Origin: an uncultured Prevotellaceae bacterium
GTDB taxonomy: Bacteria > Bacteroidota > Bacteroidia > Bacteroidales > Bacteroidaceae
Length of the DNA: 64,000 nucleotides
NCBI GenBank assembly: GCA_902774815.1
Contig: CACYJV010000012.1
Span: 1-64,000, forward strand
Reading direction: 5' to 3'
Position numbers and translations under genes: made by a program. Shown one piece after another: positions 33,524 to 41,600 of the stretch. Positions within the stretch are counted from its first letter, which is position 1. The number at the start of each line of letters is the position of its first letter. The notes under the pieces are model-generated. The model worked only from the letters and a program-made list of their open reading frames with translations. It was not told the origin of the DNA and did not search any database.

Positions 33524-34138
33524 ATGAAAAAGTTGTTTTTTATCGCATCGCTCATGATGCTTTCGCTGAGCACTTTCGCACAGCACGCACCCGGAACCGT
33601 ATCCATTCAGCCGAAGGTTGGCCTGAACATTGCTAACCTGACCAGCCTTGATAACGCTGATCCTCGTCTGGGTCTGGCTGTAGGTGCCGAACTCGAGTAT
33701 CAGGTGACAGACATGGTAAGCATCGCTGCTGGTGCTCTCTACTCCATGCAGGGTTGCAAAGGTGAAGGTAGTGGTAGTGTTTTCGGTGTAAATGTCAGCG
33801 CAAAGGAAACCTACAAACTTGATTATCTGAACATCCCCATCGTTGCCAACGTGTACATTACTCCTGGTCTGGCTGTGAAGCTGGGTCTGCAGCCCGGTTT
33901 CAACCTTTCAGCAAAATGGAAGGGCGAGGGTTCTGTAGCAGGCTATAGCGGCAAGAGCGAAGGCGACATCGATGGCGTTGAGTCGTTCGACCTCTCACTG
34001 CCCATCGGTCTGTCTTACGAGTTCCAGAACTTCGTCATCGACGGCCGTTACAACTTTGGTCTGACGAAGACTTTCAAGGATGCAGATCCTAAGCAGAGCG
34101 TCTTCCAGATCACACTTGGCTACAAGTTCGCTCTCTAA
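33524..34138 (+). CDS. outer-membrane beta-barrel protein (PorT/OMP_b-brl_2 type)
   Basis: 204 residues with signal peptide (MKKLFFIASLMMLSLSTFAQ). The mature barrel has eight predicted strands, including IQPKVGLNIANLTSL, MVSIAAGALYSMQG, YLNIPIVANVYITPGLAVKLG and FVIDGRYNFGLTKTF, and ends in an aromatic-rich last strand (ITLGYKFAL) as expected for BAM recognition. It resembles the barrel protein encoded at 2867. Its own promoter and terminator mark it as a single-gene unit. Codon use looks biased to frequent codons, which fits a fairly abundant protein. Confidence 0.85.
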   Translation: MKKLFFIASLMMLSLSTFAQHAPGTVSIQPKVGLNIANLTSLDNADPRLGLAVGAELEYQVTDMVSIAAGALYSMQGCKGEGSGSVFGVNVSAKETYKLDYLNIPIVANVYITPGLAVKLGLQPGFNLSAKWKGEGSVAGYSGKSEGDIDGVESFDLSLPIGLSYEFQNFVIDGRYNFGLTKTFKDADPKQSVFQITLGYKFAL

Positions 34139-34186
34139 TCGTAATCAGCGAAAAGACATCGTCACAGACGATAGAAATCATTATAG

Positions 34187-34221
34187 GTTCGCCCGACAAA
34201 GTGTTCGGGCGAACTTTTTTT
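34187..34221 (+). terminator. rho-independent terminator of the beta-barrel gene
   Basis: GTTCGCCCGA at 34187-34196 pairs with TCGGGCGAAC at 34205-34214, followed by seven T. Confidence 0.9.
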
Positions 34222-34269
34222 ATGTGTCGTATAGGGTGCGTTGACAGCCTCCATTTAGTCTTCTTAAAC

Positions 34270-34284
34270 TACGAAATATTCGTA
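34270..34284. promoter_or_regulatory. upstream operator-like palindrome, blaI region
   Basis: TACGAAATATTCGTA, a near-perfect palindrome of the same form as the one at 34349-34369, about 80 bp upstream of it. Confidence 0.6.
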
Positions 34285-34340
34285 TTTTATGCTATTTCAA
34301 TAAGTTTATTCACTCGTTTTAGATTCTTTAACGTTAAATA

Positions 34341-34372
34341 TTTGCATCATCTACGAAAGTTTCGTAGATTTG
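34341..34372 (+). promoter_or_regulatory. blaI promoter with embedded operator
   Basis: TTTG at 34341-34344, 20-bp spacer and TAGATTTG at 34365-34372. A 21-bp perfect palindrome at 34349-34369 (ATCTACGAAA, G, TTTCGTAGAT) covers the spacer and half of the -7 box. Binding there would block the polymerase, so the BlaI-type repressor probably controls its own operon. Confidence 0.8.
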
Positions 34373-34400
34373 CGGCGCAAACATTTAATGAATAAAGACA

Positions 34401-34757
34401 ATGGATAAACTGACCAAACAAGAAGAAGAGGTGATGCAACAGATATGGCAACTGGGCGAATGCACGGTGAAAGAGGTGCTTAATCGCCTGCCTGAGCCGC
34501 AGCCACCCTATACAACCGTGGCTTCAGTGGTACAGAATCTGAAGCGCAAACAATACGTTAAACAGCGACAACAGGGTAAGACTTACGTCTATGAGCCCTG
34601 TGTTGACGAAGAAGACTACAAGCGTGGTTTCATGACGGGCTTTGTTCGCGACTACTTTCGCGGTTCGTTTCGCGACATGGTGTCGTTTTTTGCCCGCGAG
34701 GAGAAACTTTCGGCTGAAGACCTGCAGGACATCATCCGTGAGATAGAACAGCAATAG
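34401..34757 (+). CDS. BlaI/MecI/CopY family transcriptional repressor
   Basis: 118 residues with a winged-helix DNA-binding domain (KLTKQEEEVMQQIWQLGECT, PYTTVASVVQNLKRKQYVKQ and a wing ending in YVYEPCV) and a C-terminal dimer and cleavage-prone helix (about 75-118). It represses genes of the BlaI/M56 unit, and the upstream palindromes (34270, 34349) are its likely sites. It is cut or released when the partner sensor protease, encoded 68 bp downstream, is activated. No beta-lactamase is nearby, so the signal is probably envelope stress of some other kind. Confidence 0.93.
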   Translation: MDKLTKQEEEVMQQIWQLGECTVKEVLNRLPEPQPPYTTVASVVQNLKRKQYVKQRQQGKTYVYEPCVDEEDYKRGFMTGFVRDYFRGSFRDMVSFFAREEKLSAEDLQDIIREIEQQ

Positions 34758-34769
34758 CCATCTCCTCTC

Positions 34770-34818
34770 GTTAAATCCTAAATCCTAAATCGTAAATCTG
34801 TAAATCGTAAATTCGCAA
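34770..34818 (+). repeat. 7-bp-period TAAATC tract
   Basis: TAAATCC, TAAATCC, TAAATCG, TAAATCT, then GTAAATCG, TAAATTCG and CAAATCA between blaI and the sensor gene. It lies just before the start codon, so it forms the ribosome-binding region. Confidence 0.6.
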
Positions 34819-34824
34819 ATCATC

Positions 34825-36108
34825 ATGATCTATCTGCTAAAGGTTAATCTTGTGCTGACCGTATTCTACGGTTTCTATCGCCTCCTGTTCACGGGCGACA
34901 CCTTCTTCGGGTGGCGTCGTGGCACATTGTTGTTGGTGATGATAGCCTCCGTGTTGCTGCCTGCCATCGACATCAGCTGGTGGGTGGCAAGTCATGAATC
35001 GACGGCTAACCTTGCCGAGGTCTATCGCGAGGTGATGTTGCCAACAGTCATCGTGGATGGTTCTGGAAGTCGCTTCCCCTGGCTTCGCTTGTTTACCTTT
35101 TTATATATTGCGGGCATCACTCTATTCACGACACGCCTACTGTGGCAGCTGATAACAATCATAAGAATGGGGTGGGGAGGTGGTTCCGTCATCCAACTGC
35201 ACGGTAGCACTTGCCCCTTCTCGTTCTTTCGCTGGATATTCATCAATCCCAATGCACAGTCGAAAGAGCAACTTGAAGAGATCATGCTCCACGAGACGGC
35301 CCACGTGCGGCAGTGGCACTCGATTGATGTGGTGTTCATGGAGTTGCTCGCCATACTCTGTTGGATGAATCCCTTCGCGTGGCTCATGCGGAGAGAGGTA
35401 CGTCTGAACTTGGAATATCTGGCCGATGAACGCGTCGTGGCAGCGGGTTCGGAACGCAAAGCCTATCAGTACCACCTGCTGGGTCTGGCCTATGGAAAGA
35501 ATGTAGCTACAGTGTGTAATAATTTCAATGTCTTACCTTTAAAACTTAGAATTCGTATGATGAACAAGAAACGTACAAATAACTGGCTGCGGTCGAAGTA
35601 CCTGCTGATGGTGCCAGTGATAGGAGTGGCCCTCGTGGCCTGCAACCTTGACAAGAAAACTGCTGAACCCGCTACGGCTGAGGAACAAGCGTTAGGCGAT
35701 AGTGCGGCAGAAAAGCCCTTGATGGTAGGTGTCACCGTTGACGGCACACCCGCACAGGACGAAGTGCAGGCAGAAGAATCTGTTGTGCAAGGAAAGGTGT
35801 TCGACGTAGTGGAACAAATGCCAGAGTTTCCCGGTGGCCAGCAGGAACTGATGAACTTCCTCATGAAAAATATGAAATATCCGAAGGAGGCAACGGACAA
35901 AGGCACACAGGGTCGTGTGATTGTGCAGTTCGTAGTTGACAAGGATGGTTCGGTGGTTGAGCCGAAGGTGGTGAAGAGCGTGAGTCCCGAACTCGACCAA
36001 GAAGCGCTGCGCGTGATAAAGATGATGCCGAAGTGGCAGCCGGGCAAGCAGAATGGCGAGATTGTGCGCGTGAAGTATGTCGTTCCCGTGTCGTTCAGGT
36101 TGCAGTAG
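34825..36108 (+). CDS. BlaR1-type M56 sensor peptidase with C-terminal TonB domain
   Basis: 427 residues. The N-terminal half is membrane-embedded with helices near 8-22, 32-50, 86-115 and a long one around 168-185. The metal site HETAH (156-160) with a third ligand Glu197 in LEYLAD is intact, so it can act as an inner-membrane protease. There is a linker with a hydrophobic stretch near 260-275 (YLLMVPVIGVALVAC). The periplasmic part (about 330-427) is a TonB C-terminal domain (PEFPGGQQELMNFLMKNMKY, QGRVIVQFVVDKDGSV, MPKWQPGKQNGEIVRVKYVV). M56 proteins with this TonB-like tail are typical of Bacteroidetes. It senses an unknown signal and relieves BlaI repression. Confidence 0.92.
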   Translation: MIYLLKVNLVLTVFYGFYRLLFTGDTFFGWRRGTLLLVMIASVLLPAIDISWWVASHESTANLAEVYREVMLPTVIVDGSGSRFPWLRLFTFLYIAGITLFTTRLLWQLITIIRMGWGGGSVIQLHGSTCPFSFFRWIFINPNAQSKEQLEEIMLHETAHVRQWHSIDVVFMELLAILCWMNPFAWLMRREVRLNLEYLADERVVAAGSERKAYQYHLLGLAYGKNVATVCNNFNVLPLKLRIRMMNKKRTNNWLRSKYLLMVPVIGVALVACNLDKKTAEPATAEEQALGDSAAEKPLMVGVTVDGTPAQDEVQAEESVVQGKVFDVVEQMPEFPGGQQELMNFLMKNMKYPKEATDKGTQGRVIVQFVVDKDGSVVEPKVVKSVSPELDQEALRVIKMMPKWQPGKQNGEIVRVKYVVPVSFRLQ

Positions 36109-36110
36109 GA

Positions 36111-36143
36111 GCCTACCCCCAACCCCTCCCTAAGGGAGGGGGA
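36111..36143 (+). repeat. CCCTCCC/GGGAGGG element
   Basis: CCTACCCCCAACCCCTCCCT followed by AAGGGAGGGGG. It sits between the sensor gene stop and the TPR gene start and would form a hairpin close to the next ribosome-binding site. Confidence 0.65.
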
Positions 36144-36159
36144 TAGTTCCCAAAAGGAC

Positions 36160-37323
36160 ATGATGATGATTAGGAACTATTTATTCTCTCTCTTGATAGC
36201 GCTTGTCGTCAGTTCCCAAGGATGGGCTGGCGACAAGCTAACTTTCGACTCGCTATTGGTGGCGAAGGGCGACAGCCTTATGGCGCAGTACGACTACTAT
36301 CATGCCCTGTTGTGTTACGTTCAGGTGGCCGATGTCGATGCTGAAGTCAAGCGAAAGCTTGCCAAATGCTACTTTCTGCGGGCCGACTACCGGCGATGTG
36401 CCGTGCTGCTGGAGCAATTGCCCGATAGTATGCTTGACCATGATGCATTGCGACAGTTGTTCTACAGCTACAAAGCACTCGACGACAAGACCACAAAGCA
36501 ACGGCAATGGGGTGAACGGCTACTGCAACGCTATCCGATGGACTCAGAGGTGGTGGCCGACATGGCACTTGCCTGCAACCTAAACGATGTTCCGGAGGAT
36601 GCATTGAGGTTGACGCAATGTTATGAGGATGTGGATGCGACGAATATTTTAGTGAAACGGCAGAAGGCCGACGCACAGTTTTTCCTGAAGCAGTACCCAG
36701 AAGCGACGGCAACCTATGAGCAACTGATAGCACTAGGCGACTCGACGTTTAACGTCCACTACTCCTTAGGCATGTGCTACGAGCAGTTAGCGAACCTCGA
36801 TTCGACATTGTTGGCGAAGGCCATCGACCACTATGGAAAGGCCGTGGCACTCAACGATTCAGCGAAGGCATGGCCACTCTACCATCTAGGTGCAGCTTTG
36901 GTCAAGGCACAACGCAATAGCGAGGGCATCCACGTTCTGCTTATGGCCCTTCAGCGCATGCAGCCCGACGATGCGGCCATGTTCAATTTGCACTCGGCAT
37001 TGGCCGACGGCTACTATCAGAACGGTGAATACTACTCGGCTATTTGGGATTGGAAGAACTGTTTGAAGTACAACAACCGCTCGATGGCATCGCTTTACAA
37101 CATCGCGCAGACCTATGAACTGATTGAAGACGACGGGGTAAAGGCCGAACAAGCCTACATCGAGTTTCTTCTGGTGGCAGAGTCTGCTGACCGTACAACG
37201 CCTGCACTGGAAGAATGGAAACGACATGCCGAAGCCTTCGGCCACGTTCATGAGCGTATGGAGCAGAAACGTGCCGAATACGGAAGAATCATGCACAAAC
37301 TAAAAGAAATGGGAAATAAATAG
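36160..37323 (+). CDS. secreted TPR-repeat protein
   Basis: 387 residues with signal peptide (MMMIRNYLFSLLIALVVSSQ...WA). The rest is helical with TPR-type pairs (for example YDYYHALLCYVQVADVDAEV, YPEATATYEQLIALGDSTFN, AIDHYGKAVALNDSAKAWPL and YNIAQTYELIEDDGVKAEQA), giving about 8-9 repeats. TPR arrays hold protein partners together. The start has three Met codons in a row, any of which may serve. It follows the BlaI/M56 genes on the same strand with a GC-rich element between, so it may be the output gene of that sensor pair, which is inference. The next gene is convergent. Confidence 0.85.
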   Translation: MMMIRNYLFSLLIALVVSSQGWAGDKLTFDSLLVAKGDSLMAQYDYYHALLCYVQVADVDAEVKRKLAKCYFLRADYRRCAVLLEQLPDSMLDHDALRQLFYSYKALDDKTTKQRQWGERLLQRYPMDSEVVADMALACNLNDVPEDALRLTQCYEDVDATNILVKRQKADAQFFLKQYPEATATYEQLIALGDSTFNVHYSLGMCYEQLANLDSTLLAKAIDHYGKAVALNDSAKAWPLYHLGAALVKAQRNSEGIHVLLMALQRMQPDDAAMFNLHSALADGYYQNGEYYSAIWDWKNCLKYNNRSMASLYNIAQTYELIEDDGVKAEQAYIEFLLVAESADRTTPALEEWKRHAEAFGHVHERMEQKRAEYGRIMHKLKEMGNK

Positions 37324-37327
37324 GACC

Positions 37328-38602
37328 TTATTCTGTCATCTTGCAAACCACCGTTTTCTCCTTGCCGTCCTTGTCGCGCAGGCGGAAGCGGTGGTTTTCG
37401 CCTTTGGCAAAGTTGTACTTCAGGAAAGCATCAAACGACGGGATGGGGCGTTGGTCTATCTGCAGGATGACGTCGCCCTGCCGCATACCAGCCTTGTATT
37501 GTTCGCTTTGGTCAAAGATCAGGCCTACAGAAGCCTGCCCGCGAAACGGTACAAAAGCCACGCTGAACTGTTTGTTGCCAACGGAAATGGTGTTAGTACC
37601 CGTCAAAAGAGAGTCGTGGGGAAGCAGTGTAATGGTTTCCTTCCACGGATTGATGATCACGCTGCCATAGTTTAACAGCGGTGCACCCATTTTCGAGGCG
37701 CCTTCCGTGGTGATAGCACGAACATCGGTCAGCGCCAAGTCGCCCCACTTCAGTCTGTCCAAATGCAGAAAAGCCACCTCGGCATGCTGTTCGGCACCGA
37801 AACCGCCTATGGACATTTGTCCTTCTGCCCTTCCTTCAATTTGTCGGTCAATACCAGCTCCTAGTTGTTTGTTGAGCCTTGCCAGGTCGTCAGCCTTATG
37901 TTGTTCCAGACTTTCGCGGTTCATGGTGTAGAGTTGGTTGAATCCCGTGTCGAACAGTACCTCATCGGTGTGGCGTACAAAGGGACTCACGTATAGGTAG
38001 GGCACAAACCACTTAAGTCGGTACTTCACCCAATGGCCTTTTCTCTCCTCCTCGCGGAACATTTTGCGTTGGTCGGTCAGCACAAGCATCCCTCGCTCTG
38101 TGTCGATCTTTCCACTGATGCCTCGGTTGAAGAGATCGAAGCCGATGATCGCATCAAACTTTTTGCTGATGGCCTGCCGGGGCATTATCGATGCCACATA
38201 GCCGCTGATAGTAAGGCTTCCTAGTCGGAAGGGTGGCAGCTGTACAACGCCAACCGTGTCGCTATGGTTATTGGCATCGTGCGAGACTATGTTACCCAGC
38301 ATCTGCAGTCCGCTGATATTGTTGCCCTGGTACACCATGCCCTGGCTTGATCCTGTGTCTAAACAAAAGCGAAAGGTACGCGAACCCATGACGACGCGCA
38401 GGAAGAGTTGACCATCCTCCACCTCCAAAGGGATGGTGTCGCAGAAGTTCTTGGCCTTTTTCAGGGTGCCATCAGCCTGTGTTGCCCACAATCCAAAGTC
38501 TGGATCGTAGCGCTCAAGCTGTGCCGACACGCCTATAGGCATCCACCATAAAGCGACAAACAACAGCCATTCTCTCCACATTCTTCTTCCTTTGCTGCTC
38601 AT
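37328..38602 (-). CDS. retropepsin-like aspartyl protease with C-terminal PDZ
   Basis: 424 residues with a signal peptide (about 1-27). Two aspartyl-protease motifs are present: CLDTGSSQG (near 81-89) and VLFDTGFNQLY (near 213-223), the two halves of a pepsin-like site carried within one chain. A PDZ domain (about 335-420; GLIFDQSEQYKAGMRQGDVIL) follows, as in a known Bacteroidetes family with gene names not assigned here. It probably acts in the periplasm or on the surface in protein processing. Start near an upstream GC-rich stretch; the helicase gene ends 10 bp before (same strand). Confidence 0.85.
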   Translation of the reverse strand: MSSKGRRMWREWLLFVALWWMPIGVSAQLERYDPDFGLWATQADGTLKKAKNFCDTIPLEVEDGQLFLRVVMGSRTFRFCLDTGSSQGMVYQGNNISGLQMLGNIVSHDANNHSDTVGVVQLPPFRLGSLTISGYVASIMPRQAISKKFDAIIGFDLFNRGISGKIDTERGMLVLTDQRKMFREEERKGHWVKYRLKWFVPYLYVSPFVRHTDEVLFDTGFNQLYTMNRESLEQHKADDLARLNKQLGAGIDRQIEGRAEGQMSIGGFGAEQHAEVAFLHLDRLKWGDLALTDVRAITTEGASKMGAPLLNYGSVIINPWKETITLLPHDSLLTGTNTISVGNKQFSVAFVPFRGQASVGLIFDQSEQYKAGMRQGDVILQIDQRPIPSFDAFLKYNFAKGENHRFRLRDKDGKEKTVVCKMTE

Positions 38603-38611
38603 CTATTGCTT

Positions 38612-41600
38612 TTACTTCGTCATCATGTTTCCGCCTTCTTCCGTCAGAACACCCTTATCTATCAGCATAGCGATGGCCAGTTCGATGGCGGCATCAATCT
38701 TTGGTGTACGGCGTGGATAGCCCATCATCTTCGAAGCCTGACGTTTAAGGTCGTCAAGAGGGATGGCCACCTGCTGTTCGACGGCAAAGCGGACGATTTC
38801 TTCAATGTCCTCTCGCTTCATTTTATCGATGGGCTTCGATCCTTCTGCTTCAATTTTCTTCAATATGGCTGGCTTCTCCAGGGCTTTTGGCTTCACTATC
38901 TCGTCGGCATTCACCGCAAAAGGTAATGGCGATGCGGCAGCACTTGCCTTCGGAGTAGCTGTCTTGGCCGTCTCTTTGCTCTTTTCTTCCTTTGAGACGG
39001 GTTTCTCGGTAAGGCATTTCTTAATGCGATCCATTACGGCCTCCTTGTTCATCAGCCAGTCAACGGTCCACAAGCGCATGAGTTTCCACCCCAATCCTTC
39101 CAGTACACCTGGCTGACAGATCTCGCGATCGCGTTCGGTCTTCGTCTCATAGTAACGTGTGCCGTCGCAAATGATGCCCAACATGTAGCGGCCTTGGTCA
39201 TTAGGATCGAGCACAGCCAGGTCGATTTTGAACTCCGAGCGGCCCACCTGCGTGTCCACCTCGTAGCCGAGAGTTCTGATTTCGCGTGCTACAGACTCAA
39301 TGATATCGGTGTCTTCGGTGTTCTTCTTTACTTGTTCAGCCGTAGCAGCCATACGTCCGTTGCGGGCAAACTCAAGGAAATGCTTCAGTCCTGCTACGCC
39401 CAACGCACTCGAACGGCGCAGGTCGATCTGCTCAGGTGTCAGCGTTGAGAATACCATCATCTCGCAACGAGCGCGACTCACGGCCACATTCAGTCGGCGT
39501 TCACCGCCTTGGTTGTTCAGCGGTCCGAAGTTCATCGACACCTTACCCGTCTTATCGGGACCATAGCCAACGGAGAAGAGGATCACGTCACGCTCATCGC
39601 CCTGTACGTTCTCCAGATTCTTGATGAAGATGGGCTCTTCAGCATCGTAGGCCTTGCGCTCCAAATCGGCATGTTTGGCAAGGGCATCAGTCAGCAGGTC
39701 TTCAATTAGATTCTGCTGTACCTTGCTGAATGACACGATGCCAATGCTCTTCTTCGAAAGTTCATCGTCAGACAGGCGTCTGACCACTTCCTTCACAATA
39801 GCTTCAGCCTCGGCACGGTTCGAACGCGTCTTACCAAAGTCGTAAACACCATTGACAGGAACAAGCGTTACCTTCGACACGCGGTCATCGACCGACGGGA
39901 AGGTGTATAGTTTGCTCTCGTAGTATTGTGAATTGGAGAAAGCGATGAGGCTTTCATGGCGCGAGCGGTAGTGCCAGGTCAGGTAGCGGGCAGGCAGCGA
40001 CAGCGTGATGCAGTCGTCAAGGATGCTTTCCATGTCATCGATGTCGGCTTCGTCCTCGTCGACAGCATTGGTAGCGAAGAAACTGGTCGGTGGCATCTGC
40101 TTCGGGTCGCCCACGCAGATCAGCGCCTTACCTCGGGCAATGGCTCCCACGGCCTCTGATGTCGGCATCTGCGAGGCTTCGTCGAAGCAAACGATGTCGA
40201 ACGGTGGCTGATCGAGGTCGAGGAACTGAGCCACGGAGATGGGACTCATCAGCATGACAGGACATAGGCGCGGCAACAGCGTCGGTATCTGATCCATGAT
40301 GTGTCGTATGGTGGCGCCGCGACCGTTTGAAGCTATGTAGCGCTTCAGGATGCCCAACTCAGATGCGGCACTTGGCTCAATAGTCTGTGCTGGTACGTTG
40401 GCGGCCAGCTTGCAGTAGAGCATCTTCTTTGTCAGCTCCTGGAACTGCTTCGCCATGGTGCGGTATTTGGCAATGGCATCTTCGAAGAGCAAACCGTTGA
40501 ACATCTGCAGTTGTGGGTCAGAGTCTACAATCTGCAAGGCCATATAGCGATAGGCTCCCTTCAGCATAGCCTGTGCTGCCTCATGGCCTGTAGTGCGGGC
40601 ATGGCTGACATGGCTGACAACTTTCTCCAATCGTGCCTCTTCAAGTTCACGCTTACGGATACACCACTGTGCCCAATCGCGACTGCGACCAATGTTCTGT
40701 TGCCATTGTGGCAACAGTCTGCGCAGCGAGTCGAAGTTCTCGTCGTCGAAGGAGCAGGTGTTTTTCAACTCGTCAATCATGCTCACTAATTGCTGGCAAG
40801 CCTGAACCTCGTCCTGAGGCAATGCCGGCAGTGCCGACAAACCGCCTTCCTGTAGTTGCTGTCGCAGCCCATCGAGTTGCGTGAACAGCGTTTCCAGGTC
40901 GCTTTCTCCTATGGAGGGGCTCAGTGCTCGCAGTCCTTTCATGAACGATTTCTTGGCAAAGAACTTGGGCAGGAACCACTTCTGGGCCACTTCTGTCCAA
41001 CGAGTACGCAGTTGAACGGGATCTTGTGTGAGCATGTTTTCGCCGAACTGGCTGACGACAGCCTGTCGCTTGCCGATGAGTTGGGCAGCCCAGCGCGCTC
41101 CGTTCAGCGAGTGAGGTTGCTTGAACGATGCCGTGGCGTTCAGATGATTGATCAAAGCATCGGACTTCTCCAGCAGTTGCTCTATCTGTTGCAGACGTTC
41201 GCTGATGGTTCCCTGTGCCTGTTGCGACGGGTCATAGACCGAAAGTCCCTGCAAGGGATGCTCCGATGGCAGTCCTGTGATAGCAAATACCGTGTCAAGG
41301 GACTCAACCTTTTCGGCAGCCTCACGCAGTCGGGCGTCAGTAAGCCCGTTCATAAAGGCGCTGGCGGGCTGTATCTCTTCGCCACCGATTGACTCGAAGC
41401 GGGCAATGCAGTCGTAGAGCGACAGTCCCGATGCTTGTTTCTTATGCAGCAGGTCAATGTAGGTTGACAGTTGCTTGCGTTGTTCGAACAAATCTTTCGA
41501 GGCCTGTTCGTATTCAGCAGGATCCTTAATGCGAGTCAGTTCCAAAGTGGTTTGCAACTGGCGCAGCAGGTGGCTCTTCGTGACCTTGTTTGAATGTAGT

